From Acidobacteriaceae bacterium (GTDB taxonomy: Bacteria > Acidobacteriota > Terriglobia > Terriglobales > Acidobacteriaceae): a stretch of DNA of 53,709 nucleotides. The position numbers and the translations under genes were made by a program. The stretch lies in the NCBI GenBank assembly GCA_025355505.1, contig JANXZM010000105.1:1-53709 (forward strand), in the 5' to 3' direction. Within the stretch, counting starts at the first letter, position 1; each line of letters begins with the position of its first letter. Of the stretch, positions 45,009-53,696 are shown one piece after another. The notes below the pieces were generated by a model. The model saw nothing but the letters and a program-made list of their open reading frames with translations, was not told where the DNA came from and made no database searches.

Positions 45009-45356
45009 TTACTGGGCCGGATTAAAATGGAATTCCACAATCCCCGTTGTATCTTCCGAGCCCGCCTCGAAACGCCACTTCTTGATCGCATCCAGAACGG
45101 CGTTCGCCAACACCGGATGCCCGCCCACTAACTTTGCGTTCTTGATCGACCCGTTGGCAGCGACCGTGATCTGGACCTTCACCACGCCCGTGATGTTCAT
45201 GCGCCTCGCCAGTTCCGGATACACTGGCGACACCTTGCTCTTTGGCTTTCGATTGATTTCTTCCTGTCCCCATGCCAGGGGAGCGCTGCTCGCAGCCCAT
45301 CCGCCAAGCAACAGCAGACCCACTGCGAACCCACGATTCAGGGCTTGAATAGACAC
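45009..45356 (-). CDS. Small secreted TonB C-terminal-domain protein
   Basis: 115 residues with a signal peptide (about 1-30, cleavage after LAWGQ region) and then a TonB/TolA C-terminal-like domain (about 36-112: VSPVYPELARRMNITGVVKV, ITVAANGSIKNAKLVGGHPV, AIKKWRFE). Unlike true TonB there is no membrane anchor plus Pro-rich spanner, so it is a stand-alone periplasmic domain. The GTG start at 45356 follows GGAGGA. It lies just upstream of the che operon on the same strand (42-bp gap to mcp). Confidence 0.85.
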   Translation of the reverse strand: MSIQALNRGFAVGLLLLGGWAASSAPLAWGQEEINRKPKSKVSPVYPELARRMNITGVVKVQITVAANGSIKNAKLVGGHPVLANAVLDAIKKWRFEAGSEDTTGIVEFHFNPAQ

Positions 45357-45778
45357 GGTTCCTCCGTATGTCGCTTTGCCTTTACGCTATATTCGTGTAC
45401 GGACCACGCCAGCGGATACCAAAAGTTCTCCCCACGCATTACTTTCGTGATCTCCGCAAAGCCATGAAGCATCGATCCTTAGCTTCGCTCCATCTCATAC
45501 TGCGGTTCCCAGACGTACCAAATATCGTGCGCTTCTCGACAAATTCAGAACCTCAGAGTGCAAAATGAGACGCTGATATCACTTTGGTACCGTTTCACAA
45601 GTCGGTACTGCCACCGTATATTCCCTTGACTCAATTTGAGAATCAAGCGTACGTTTTATATATAATTCAATTGTTTTCAACCGCTTAGCTAAGAGATTGG
45701 TGCGCACTGACAATTCACACCGGAAATCCGGGTCCTGGCCACGCGTCTCAATCTGACGAGGCTTTCCAGAAGCTTCTC
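45357..45778. other. Divergent control region between che and kinase operons
   Basis: The 422-bp region becomes AT-rich towards its right end. It holds the candidate promoter and operator described separately (45625-45664). From 45689 onward the frame of the kinase gene is already open and looks coding, so the true kinase start may lie in this stretch. No other gene seen. Confidence 0.5.
45625..45664 (+). promoter_or_regulatory. Candidate promoter with overlapping inverted repeat (kinase operon)
   Basis: TTGAGA (45636-45641), 17 nt and TATATA (45659-45664) make a fair sigma-70-like promoter; a TATAAT at 45661-45666 gives a longer 19-nt spacer. The -35 region is covered by an inverted repeat, CTTGACTCAA (45625-45634) against TTTGAGAATCAAG (45635-45647), a possible operator. 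Confidence 0.4.
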
Positions 45779-48700
45779 GTGGAGCTTTCCCGCGCCGTTT
45801 TCCAGAGCAGCGATCCCAGCCAGCTTATCCTCTCTTTTTGCGCCCTTACTCGCGCCTTCTTCCACGCCAGCGGCGCCTACTTTTGGAGTCGTTCCCCAGA
45901 CGGTGAACTCGTCGGAGCCGAAGCCGACGGCGACCACGCCGACTCCTTTCGGGGCATCCGCCTGTGCGCCGCCGATCCATCCATCGCCCCATCCATCGCC
46001 ATCGAGGCGGTGCAGAAACGTCGCCCCTTCTTTCTCAACCACGTCGACGTTGCCCGTTACCCATGGCTGGCCGAATGCCACGCCCATGCCGCTATGGCCG
46101 CTCCGCTGCTGGTTTCAGGGCAAGTGGTCGGTGCCATCGCGTTTTTGCAGAGCGCCTCCGATGCCGGCTTTATCCATGCTTGCTTTGACGACGCCACCCT
46201 AGCCAAAGTCACCATCCTCGCGGCCCAGCTCGGTACCGCGCTCGAAGCCCTCCGCTTGAACCAGCTTTCCCGCGAAGAGCGCCGCCGCGCCAGCATTCTA
46301 GTTGAGGTCGCCACCGCACTCCATGGCTTGCCCGACACCGCCGCCGTCACGGAGAACATCGCCGACCGCCTGCGCGTGCTGCTGCATTCGCCCGCCGTTC
46401 TGGTTTTCGTCCAACAAGAGAAACTATTCCAGCTGCAGGCGGTGTCCACCGAGGCCCCCAGGCTCGCTCTCTCCATCCGCTCCCGTTTCCAGCAGAACGA
46501 TCTCCGCTCTTCGCTTGAGATCGCCACCCGCGCCGTTGCCGCCGGCGAGCGCATTACGGTGAGCATCGACGGCGGCGCTCACTTCGGAGAAGATTCGCCG
46601 CCCGGAGTTCTCATCGCGGTTCCGTTTCGCACCTCGAGCTCCCACGGCGCCATTCTCGTCTACCCCCGTCCCGCTCAGCCCTTCACCCATGAAGATAAAA
46701 CCCTGGTCTCGGCCCTGGCCGGCTTTGGCGCGGTGGCCATCGCCAACGCCGAGTTGTACGGTATGGCGCGCGCCCAAGCCCACGAACTGCACGAAATTCT
46801 CGAAATTTCCTTCGAACTCGGTTCCGCCGGAAAACTCGACGAGTTCATGCACACCTCGGTGATCCGTGCCGCCAGTTTCCTCGGTTTCCAGCGTTGTTTC
46901 ATCGGGCTGCTCGAAGAGGCCACCTTCCACATTCGCTGGGGAGTGGAGAAGGGCGTGGCCCGCCCCGTCGATATCCCGCTCTACGATGGCGTCGCGACCA
47001 GCACGCTAAAGAATAAAAATGTTTTCTTCACCGAAGACGCCTCCAAAACTGTGGGCGCCAATTTGGATTTCGTCGCTGCTTTCCATATCCGCCAACTCCT
47101 CGCTGTCCCCCTGCTCGGTTCCAACGGCGATGTGCTTGGGATGTTCGGAGTGCTCGACCGCATCGAGCCGGGGCCGATCAACGACGAAGACGTTCGCCGC
47201 GCCCGCGCTCTGGCCGCGCAAGTTGCCATCGCTCTCGAGCTTACCCGTAACCTGCACCAATCCGAGGAGCACCGCCGCCGCGCCGAGGCTTTGGTTACCA
47301 TCGCGCTCGAACTCAACACCGTCCTGCATCTGCCCGAGTTCATGCGCAACTTCGCGCTGCGCGCGGCCAGCCTGCTCGGGAGCCGCTCCGCTGCCCTCAG
47401 CCTTTTCCAGACCGCGGAACTCGATACCGTCCTCGTGTGCGGCGCCTCCGAAGCAGGTGTTGAGGTTAACGACAAGCAACTGCTCCGCCGCTTCAGTCAG
47501 GCGCTCAGCGCAGCCCTGCCGAAATACCCCGCCGATGTCGCCTTCGCCGCGGCCGGCGATGTCCTCGGACCCGCCCTCGCCTCCAGTCTGGGATGGGCCG
47601 ATTGCACGCTGGTCCGGCTGGCTGGCTCATCGGGCGAACTTGTCGGCGTGCTTTGTCTCGCCGACCGCGGCGCCCCGCCCGCCATTGAAGATCACCAGTT
47701 GCTGCGCGCCATCGCCGGCCATGCCAGCATTGCTCTCGAGAACGCCTGCCTGTTTACCCGCATGCAGCAGGCCAACCGCCACTGGCTGGAAGTCTTCGAT
47801 GCCATCAGCGACTTCATTGTCGTCCATGACCAGCAGCACAACATTCTCCGCGTCAATCGCTCCCTCGCCGATTTCGTCGGTATCGCCCCCGACCAGCTAA
47901 TCGGCATCAACATGCGGGCGCTCGACGCCCTTACCACCGGCGCTTCGCCCCACTCCTGTCCCTTCTGCCGCTCCGGCGAGGGGCTCGACGAATACGTCCA
48001 CCCCGTTCTCGAACGCACCTACCTGATTTCCACCTCAAGCATTCATGCCGCCAGCAGCGCCCAGTGGCAGACCGTCCACGTTCTCAAGGACATCACCGAC
48101 CGGTGCGAAGCCGAGCGCCGCTATCGCGAACTCTTCGACAACATTCAGGAAGGAATTTACGTCTCAACCCCCCAAGGCCGCTTTGTCGAAGTCAACGACG
48201 CGCTGGTTCGCATCCTCGGCTATAGCAGCCGGGACGAAGTACTTCAGCTGGACATTCCCACCCAGGTCTACTTTTCTCCGCAGCGGCGGCAGGAACTCGC
48301 GGAAGTGCTCAAACGCGGGGGCGGAATGCGCAATCACGAAGAAATTTTGCGGCGCAAGGATGGATCGCCCGTCCACGTATTCATGAACTGTTTTGCGATG
48401 CGCGATCTGGCCGGCAATATCCTGCAGCACCGCGGCCTCATGCTCGATGTCACCGGCCTCCACCAATCGCAAACCGAGCTGCAGAAAGAGCGCGATTTCT
48501 CCAGCAAAATCCTCAGTCATACCCAGAGCCTGATTCTGGTCACCGACACCGAAGGCGTGATCAGTTATGCCAACCGGCGCTGGAGCGGCCTCGGCTTTCA
48601 GCAGAACCAGATCCTCGCCCATCCCTTGCCCGATCTGTGCGCCGCGCCGCGCCGCGCTGCGCTCCGCGAAGCGCTGGCCGCCGTGGCCCGCGGCCAACAG

Positions 48701-49579
48701 GTCGATAATTTCGATATGCCCCTGGTTCGCGGCGACGGCGTCAGCGCCCAGTTCTCCGTCAATCTCAGCCCCATCAGCGGCGAAGACGGCCGCGTCACCA
48801 GCATCGTAGTAGTCATGACCGACGTCACCGACTCCGCCATGCTGCGCTCCAAGCTCATGCACGCTGAAAAGATGGCCGCCGTCGGACAGTTGGTCTCCGG
48901 CGTTGCCCACGAAGTCAATAATCCCCTTACCGCCATCCTTGGATTTACCGACCTCCTCATGGAAAACCCCGAGCTCCCCGAAAGCGCTCGCCGCGATCTC
49001 CGGGTCATTCTGCAGGAAGCGCAGCGCACCAAGCAGATCGTGCAAAACCTGCTCAGCTTCGCCCGCCAGATGCCGCCCGAGCGACAATCCGTTCAGCTTA
49101 ACTCCATCGTGCAACGCACCGTGCACTTGCGCTCCTACGACTTCATGAGCCACGGCATTCAGGTGGTCGAACACTTCGACGAATCGCTGCCCCAGGTCAT
49201 CGGAGATTCCCACCAGTTGCAGCAGGTATTTCTCAACATCCTGAATAACGCTTACGACGCCGTCCGCGAAACCACCCGGCCCGCACGCATTGAGATCATG
49301 AGTAGCCGCGCGGGTTCTTTCGTCGAGATTTCTTTCCGCGATAACGGTCCCGGCATCCCCGATCCCACCATCATTTTTGATCCTTTCTTCACCACCAAAG
49401 AGGTTGGCAAGGGTACTGGTTTGGGCCTGAGCATTTGCTATGGCATTGTCCGCGAACATGGCGGAGAAATTGTTTGTGACAACAACCTGAACTCTGAAGG
49501 AGCGACTTTTACTGTCCGCCTCCCGGTGGCATCCGAGGCGGCATCCTTTGGAGCAGTTGCAGGAGTGCATCCCAAATGA
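45779..49579 (+). CDS. Giant multi-GAF/PAS sensor histidine kinase
   Basis: 1266 residues from GTG 45779, no membrane helix, so cytosolic. In order: about four GAF-type sensor domains (about 1-160, 165-330, 340-500, 505-660), three PAS domains (about 665-780, 785-905, 915-1030), HisKA with His1044 in SGVAHEVNNPL, and HATPase (NNAYDAV N-box, DNGPGIP, FFTTKEVGKGTGLGLS). The H box is of the NtrB-like HEVNNPL type, matching the NtrC-type activator two genes on. The frame is open back to 45689 with coding-like residues (SDEAFQKLL before VELSRA), so the real start may be a non-ATG codon further upstream. Its stop overlaps the next start (ATGA). Confidence 0.93.
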   Translation: MELSRAVFQSSDPSQLILSFCALTRAFFHASGAYFWSRSPDGELVGAEADGDHADSFRGIRLCAADPSIAPSIAIEAVQKRRPFFLNHVDVARYPWLAECHAHAAMAAPLLVSGQVVGAIAFLQSASDAGFIHACFDDATLAKVTILAAQLGTALEALRLNQLSREERRRASILVEVATALHGLPDTAAVTENIADRLRVLLHSPAVLVFVQQEKLFQLQAVSTEAPRLALSIRSRFQQNDLRSSLEIATRAVAAGERITVSIDGGAHFGEDSPPGVLIAVPFRTSSSHGAILVYPRPAQPFTHEDKTLVSALAGFGAVAIANAELYGMARAQAHELHEILEISFELGSAGKLDEFMHTSVIRAASFLGFQRCFIGLLEEATFHIRWGVEKGVARPVDIPLYDGVATSTLKNKNVFFTEDASKTVGANLDFVAAFHIRQLLAVPLLGSNGDVLGMFGVLDRIEPGPINDEDVRRARALAAQVAIALELTRNLHQSEEHRRRAEALVTIALELNTVLHLPEFMRNFALRAASLLGSRSAALSLFQTAELDTVLVCGASEAGVEVNDKQLLRRFSQALSAALPKYPADVAFAAAGDVLGPALASSLGWADCTLVRLAGSSGELVGVLCLADRGAPPAIEDHQLLRAIAGHASIALENACLFTRMQQANRHWLEVFDAISDFIVVHDQQHNILRVNRSLADFVGIAPDQLIGINMRALDALTTGASPHSCPFCRSGEGLDEYVHPVLERTYLISTSSIHAASSAQWQTVHVLKDITDRCEAERRYRELFDNIQEGIYVSTPQGRFVEVNDALVRILGYSSRDEVLQLDIPTQVYFSPQRRQELAEVLKRGGGMRNHEEILRRKDGSPVHVFMNCFAMRDLAGNILQHRGLMLDVTGLHQSQTELQKERDFSSKILSHTQSLILVTDTEGVISYANRRWSGLGFQQNQILAHPLPDLCAAPRRAALREALAAVARGQQVDNFDMPLVRGDGVSAQFSVNLSPISGEDGRVTSIVVVMTDVTDSAMLRSKLMHAEKMAAVGQLVSGVAHEVNNPLTAILGFTDLLMENPELPESARRDLRVILQEAQRTKQIVQNLLSFARQMPPERQSVQLNSIVQRTVHLRSYDFMSHGIQVVEHFDESLPQVIGDSHQLQQVFLNILNNAYDAVRETTRPARIEIMSSRAGSFVEISFRDNGPGIPDPTIIFDPFFTTKEVGKGTGLGLSICYGIVREHGGEIVCDNNLNSEGATFTVRLPVASEAASFGAVAGVHPK

Positions 49580-49980
49580 CGCAGACTGGAACTAAACCTG
49601 CTTGTGCGCCAGTGCTTCTGATTGAAGATGAACCCGCCGTCATGGCATTGGTACGCGCCGTTCTCGAGGGCCACGGGTATTCCGTCGTTTCCACCGAATC
49701 GGGCGCCGAAGCCCTGCGCCTGCTCGATACCGGCCATTTTCACGGCGTCGTCTCCGACATGCGCACCCCTGGAGGCGTCGATGGTGCGCAGGTCTATGCC
49801 TGGATCGCCACCCATCGCCCGGAACTCGCCTCCCGCCTCGTTTTCATTACCGGCGACATTGCCAACGAAGAAACCGCTGCCACCCTGCGCCGCACCGGCG
49901 CGCCGTGCGTGGAAAAACCGTTTCGCGTCCACGACTTCATTCGAGTGGTCGAGCAGACACTGGGTAAGGTTGTTTTATGA
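49576..49980 (+). CDS. Single-domain response regulator
   Basis: 134 residues, one receiver domain: acidic pair in LIEDEP (Glu17/Asp18), phospho-acceptor Asp61 in VVSDMRTPGG, Lys114 in VEKPFRV. It has no output domain. It overlaps the kinase gene at its start and the NtrC-like gene at its end by ATGA, so the three proteins are probably made in fixed ratio. It may be a phosphate relay or sink between the kinase and another protein, or compete with the NtrC-like regulator. Confidence 0.92.
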   Translation: MTQTGTKPACAPVLLIEDEPAVMALVRAVLEGHGYSVVSTESGAEALRLLDTGHFHGVVSDMRTPGGVDGAQVYAWIATHRPELASRLVFITGDIANEETAATLRRTGAPCVEKPFRVHDFIRVVEQTLGKVVL

Positions 49981-51374
49981 CTCAAGACTTCCGCATCCGA
50001 TTGTTGATTGTCGATGACGAGCAGACCATTCGCCGCCTCTGCATCACCATCGGCGAATCCCTCGGCTTCTCCTGCATCGAAGCCGAGAGCGGTGACGCTG
50101 CCCTCGCCCTGCTCCAGGAACAGCCCGTGCACATGGTCCTCACCGACATGGTCATGCCCCGCATGTCCGGAATCGAATTCCTGGAACAGGTCAAGCGCGC
50201 CCACCCCCGCATCGAAGTCGCCGTCATGACCGGCCACGGCTCCGTCGAAACCGCCGTCCAGGCCATGAAGCTCGGAGCCTACGATTACATTTCCAAGCCC
50301 TTCGCTCCACTCGATGAACTGCGCCTTTTCCTGCGCCGCATGGCCGACAAGGTCCGCCTCGTCGAAGAAAATCTCTACCTCCGCGAACGCTCGGAAACCG
50401 AGACCTCACTGCACGGCATCATCGGCAATTCCACCGGCATTCAGAACGTCCTGCGCCTCATCTCCCGCCTCAAAGACACGCGCACCCCGGTCCTGATTTC
50501 CGGCGAAAGCGGAACCGGCAAGGAACTTGTCGCCCGCGCCCTTCACTTTCGCGGAACCATGGCCAGCCGTCCCTTTGTCGCCGTCGATTGCGGATCGCTC
50601 GTCCCCACTCTCATCGAAAGCGAATTGTTCGGCTACGAAAAAGGCGCTTTCACCGGCGCTCTTCGTTCCAAGCAGGGCCTTCTCCAATCCGCCGACACCG
50701 GCACAATTTTTCTCGACGAGGTTGGCGAACTCCCCCTCGAGATGCAAGCCAAACTCTTGCGCTTTCTCCAGGAAAAAGAAGTTCGCCCCGTGGGCAGTAA
50801 TCAAAAGGTCAAAGTGGACGTGCGCATCATGGCCGCCACCAACCGCGATCTCGACACCGAATACCAGAAAGGAACCTTCCGCAAGGATCTCTATTTCCGC
50901 CTCAACGTCGTCACCATTTCTCTGCCTCCCCTGCGCGAGCGCCGTTCCGACATTCCCATCCTGGCCGCGTTCTTCCTCGAACGCCTTGCTCCCGGACGCG
51001 GCGTCCAGGTCTCCGGCAACGCCATGAAAGCCATGCTGGCCTACGACTGGCCCGGCAATGTCCGCGAGCTCGAAAATTGCCTGGAGCGCGCCGTAGCTCT
51101 CGGCGATCAGCGCATCATCGAAGTCAACGATCTGCCGCCCTCAATCGCGCGCGCGGAAGTCCATACCCAACCGCTCGATGCACCCGAATTCTCCCGCACC
51201 GACCTCGAAGATATCGAGCGCGCCACCATCGAGCGCGTCTTCTCCCAGGTCAAGGGGGACAAAGCTTTAGCCGGCAAGATGCTCGGCATTAGCCGCGCAA
51301 CCCTCTATCGCAAACTGAAGCGCTACAGCATCGGCGGACGCGAAGACCCCACTCAATCCACCACCCTGCAATAA
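49977..51374 (+). CDS. NtrC-family sigma-54-dependent transcriptional activator
   Basis: 465 residues. Receiver domain (about 6-120, Asp57 in VLTDMVMPR, Lys107), AAA+ domain (about 145-385) with Walker A GESGTGKE, the sigma-54 contact loop GAFTGA, Walker B IFLDEVGELP, and a C-terminal Fis-type HTH (about 415-455: KMLGISRATLYRKLKRY). Once phosphorylated it should activate sigma-54 promoters. It is the probable output of the upstream kinase. I saw no clear TGGCACG-N4-TTGC site in the window. Confidence 0.95.
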   Translation: MTQDFRIRLLIVDDEQTIRRLCITIGESLGFSCIEAESGDAALALLQEQPVHMVLTDMVMPRMSGIEFLEQVKRAHPRIEVAVMTGHGSVETAVQAMKLGAYDYISKPFAPLDELRLFLRRMADKVRLVEENLYLRERSETETSLHGIIGNSTGIQNVLRLISRLKDTRTPVLISGESGTGKELVARALHFRGTMASRPFVAVDCGSLVPTLIESELFGYEKGAFTGALRSKQGLLQSADTGTIFLDEVGELPLEMQAKLLRFLQEKEVRPVGSNQKVKVDVRIMAATNRDLDTEYQKGTFRKDLYFRLNVVTISLPPLRERRSDIPILAAFFLERLAPGRGVQVSGNAMKAMLAYDWPGNVRELENCLERAVALGDQRIIEVNDLPPSIARAEVHTQPLDAPEFSRTDLEDIERATIERVFSQVKGDKALAGKMLGISRATLYRKLKRYSIGGREDPTQSTTLQ

Positions 51375-51583
51375 ATTGTGCGTGGAGCGACGAGCGTCCT
51401 CGCCCGTCCAAGCCGAGCGCATCTCGGCCTTCACCTCGAACTCCTCCGGTTTTTCGCAACCCGCGAACTGAGACAAACGTGTCACTATGAGACGCACTTT
51501 CCCCGAGTCCCGAAGAATTACCCCGCTCCGCTCCCACTCGTCCGCGCTAACTGCTTGTCCTTCTTTTACTTGCTCTTAGGTGC

Positions 51584-52090
51584 ATGACCTTCAAGTTTTT
51601 GGTGGCACCCGTGCACAAGAGAATGCTGATAAAGCAGAGCGAGTCTCCCTTCTTTCAAACCAGGAAAAGTGGAGGCTCGGCTGTTCCAGCTCCCGGTCGA
51701 GGTCTACTAGTGCCCAACCATGCAACTGCTCGTGCTCTCGAATCAGACATCGTAAGCCGTCTGGCCCGTTTCTTTCCCGAGGCTACTCGGGTGCGGATTC
51801 CCATCAAGCTCAGCTGCTCCCATGGCAACGGAAACGGCAACGCCGGCTCCTCCGAAAACGAGGCCGTTTTTTTTCAGAACACCGTCATCGAGTTCGGCAC
51901 GCCGCATGAAGTCCTATTTGTGGCCGACATTCCTCTGGAATTTTCCGATCGCGTCCTCGTTGAAAGCAACGACGGCTCGCTGCATGCCGAAGCCTCCGTA
52001 GTCGCGGTTCAATATCATCATCAGCCCGAACGGACAGTGGTTGCCGTCCGCTTCCTGAAACCTGTTCCTAATTGGATTGTGAAATCATGA
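51584..52090 (+). CDS. PilZ-like or unrecognised small beta-domain protein
   Basis: 168 residues, family not certain. The C-terminal part (about 60-165) is beta-rich, with RVRIPIKLSC, a Gly/Asn loop, IEFGTPHEVLFVADIPLEFSD-like strands and TVVAVRFLKPVPNW, in the size and style of the atypical PilZ domains found in acidobacteria. The canonical RxxxR and D/NxSxxG c-di-GMP motifs are not clear. Start choices are ATG 51584, ATG 51623 (with AAGAGA before it) or GTG 51710 (with GAGGT before it). The stop overlaps the next gene's ATG (ATGA). It lies 209 bp after the NtrC-like gene. Confidence 0.5.
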   Translation: MTFKFLVAPVHKRMLIKQSESPFFQTRKSGGSAVPAPGRGLLVPNHATARALESDIVSRLARFFPEATRVRIPIKLSCSHGNGNGNAGSSENEAVFFQNTVIEFGTPHEVLFVADIPLEFSDRVLVESNDGSLHAEASVVAVQYHHQPERTVVAVRFLKPVPNWIVKS

Positions 52091-53037
52091 CTGCATCCTC
52101 CCAACCTTCGTACCAGCCTTCCTTCGAAGAGCAGGCGTCCACCCTCTCCGCCCTCCAGCCGATTTACTCTGCCCTGGTGCGCGAGTTTGTAATTGAGGCG
52201 TCCGCCTGCCCCATCGCTGAGGAATTTTCGCCTTCGCCCGAGTCGGTCGAGCACGCCAATGCCTGGTTCCAGCAGGTCGACGCCCAGATCCAGGTGCACC
52301 AGTTGCGCCAGTTTCTACAGACCACGTCGCTTGCCAACGAAGCCGGGTTGCGCCATCTGCTCGCGCATCACTTGCAGAAGACCGAGAAGGCCGCGAGTGA
52401 CCGCGACAAAACCGATTTCCTGCTCGTCCAGTATTTTTCGCTGTGCGCCCCCTCCGGCATGGAAGACGCCGACGTGGACCTCGATTACGTTGCCCAGGTG
52501 CTCGAGCCCGTGCTCGGGCCGCAACAGCCGGAAATCCCGGCATGGTTGAGTTCGCTGGAGTCCATCCTGCAGTCGGTAACGCGTTGCCGCCGTCTCAGCG
52601 AACTGCTCCACAGCGGTGCGCTCGAGCAGGGGCGCAAGCTCAAGTCGCAGAACGCGGTCCGTTACTTCCAGCCCTCGGCCATGGTGGCCTTTGCGCGGTT
52701 TAGCTTCATGGTCCGGCGCATATTTTTCCGTCTCATGCACGACGATCTCAACGCCATCCAGGACGGTTTGCGCGAACTCGAGCGCCGCGGCGTCTCCACC
52801 ATCGATTGCCGCCGCGCCCAATTCTCCGCCGACGAACCCACCGGGCGTCTGCGTATGATCTGCCAATCCTGGAAAGTAATGTTCCACGCCGAATATTCCT
52901 CTGGACAGCCGCTGCGCATGCTGGTCGATCTCCGAGCCGCAGTCGACGACGCACTCCAGACCGGGGCGCGCAAAAATCCGCTGGCCAAGGGCGCCGCCGC
53001 TGCTTCTGGAAAACCTATTGGGGAAATCACTAAATAG
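52087..53037 (+). CDS. Hypothetical protein coupled to the PilZ-like gene
   Basis: 316 residues, family not recognised. It has no signal peptide or membrane helix. It appears largely helical (about 25-285), with conserved-looking patches AVRYFQPSAMVAFARFSFMV and RLMHDDLNAIQDGLRELERR, and ends in an Ala/Lys/Gly-rich tail. The ATG at 52087 overlaps the upstream stop, so the pair is co-translated. Its position after a kinase/regulator operon suggests a cytosolic signalling partner or adaptor, but nothing in the sequence proves a function. Confidence 0.65.
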   Translation: MTASSQPSYQPSFEEQASTLSALQPIYSALVREFVIEASACPIAEEFSPSPESVEHANAWFQQVDAQIQVHQLRQFLQTTSLANEAGLRHLLAHHLQKTEKAASDRDKTDFLLVQYFSLCAPSGMEDADVDLDYVAQVLEPVLGPQQPEIPAWLSSLESILQSVTRCRRLSELLHSGALEQGRKLKSQNAVRYFQPSAMVAFARFSFMVRRIFFRLMHDDLNAIQDGLRELERRGVSTIDCRRAQFSADEPTGRLRMICQSWKVMFHAEYSSGQPLRMLVDLRAAVDDALQTGARKNPLAKGAAAASGKPIGEITK

Positions 53038-53150
53038 TTTCGCCGGCTCTTGGGCAAGCAGCTAAAAAACTTTAATGCAAGCAACGTGAGGGGAAAGGGC
53101 ACCGCTTCACAGCTTGCGAAACAATCAGTTGTTGATTTTGTTTTGAAAGG

Positions 53151-53204
53151 GCGCGGCCTCAGCCGCGTCGCAAACGCAATGGTGGTTTTAGCCGCTGAGG
53201 CGCC
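53151..53204. repeat. CAGCCGC/GCTGAGGC palindromic intergenic element
   Basis: GCGCGGCCTCAGCCGCG (53151-53167) is followed by GCCGCTGAGGCGCC (53191-53204). GCCTCAGC and GCTGAGGC pair perfectly over 8 bp. This is a layout I associate with a widespread acidobacterial intergenic repeat. Confidence 0.6.
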
Positions 53205-53243
53205 ACCGAGTTTGACGGCAATTCACAGAGCCAGAAAGCGACG

Positions 53244-53591
53244 ATGAGCAGCAATCGCCCGACCGTCCTGATCCTTGCCAGCGACCCCGCCTTCTCGCGC
53301 GAGATCATCGCCAATTGGCCCCAGGACCACGCTCCGAATTCCGATGTCCATTCCGATACTCCGGAATTCATCGTCCTCCACCAAGCCTTCTCGCGCGACC
53401 TCAAGGGCAGTAACTATGACCTGGCGATCGCCGACGCCTCTTCCTATGAAAAGCGAACGCACAAAGGCGACAACCACGAGAGCAAAGACAGGAAAGACCA
53501 GAGTAGTAATAAAGACCAGAGTACTAAGGCGAACCAGAGTATTAAGAAAGACGAGAACAACGCACTTAAGGAACGTCTGAACAAGTTCTGA
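53244..53591 (+). CDS. Receiver-like N-terminus fused to a Lys/Asp-rich hexapeptide-repeat tail
   Basis: 115 residues. The first 65 look like the start of a response-regulator receiver domain (TVLILASDPAFSREIIANW with the first acidic residue, then YDLAIADASS in the place of the phospho-Asp strand). The expected second half, including the conserved Lys, is missing. From about residue 68 the chain is a low-complexity hydrophilic tail of six-residue repeats (DQSSNK, DQSTKA, NQSIKK). It is either a receiver gene truncated by a minisatellite or a small novel protein. Start ATG 53244; the ribosome site is weak. Confidence 0.5.
   Translation: MSSNRPTVLILASDPAFSREIIANWPQDHAPNSDVHSDTPEFIVLHQAFSRDLKGSNYDLAIADASSYEKRTHKGDNHESKDRKDQSSNKDQSTKANQSIKKDENNALKERLNKF
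53503..53565 (+). repeat. 18-bp tandem repeat (minisatellite) in the 3' end of the 53244 gene
   Basis: Three 18-bp units begin GACCAGAGTAGTAATAAA, GACCAGAGTACTAAGGCG and AACCAGAGTATTAAGAAA, followed by a weaker fourth, GACGAGAAC. The unit length is a multiple of three, so copy-number change would keep the reading frame. Confidence 0.75.
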
Positions 53592-53659
53592 TTGCAACCG
53601 CTCGGCGCCGGAAGTAAAGGCGTCCAGCGGTTTTATACAGCTCAGAAAGATACAACGAC

Positions 53660-53696
53660 CCGCCGCATCTGCTCCGTGGGAGCGATGCGGCGGTTT
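53660..53696 (+). terminator. Strong rho-independent-like terminator
   Basis: CCGCCGCATC (53660-53669) and GATGCGGCGG (53684-53693) form a perfect 10-bp stem, extended by GCTCC/GGAGC around a GTG loop with one bulged T; TTT follows. It closes the plus-strand signalling cluster. Confidence 0.7.

Noticed and set aside
48164-49570. Long open frame (468 codons) on the minus strand
   Set aside because: Antisense to the PAS and kinase core of the giant histidine kinase; no motif.
51375-51583. Sigma-54 promoter between the NtrC-like gene and the PilZ-like gene
   Set aside because: No GG-N10-GC element with the TGGCACG/TTGC context was visible.
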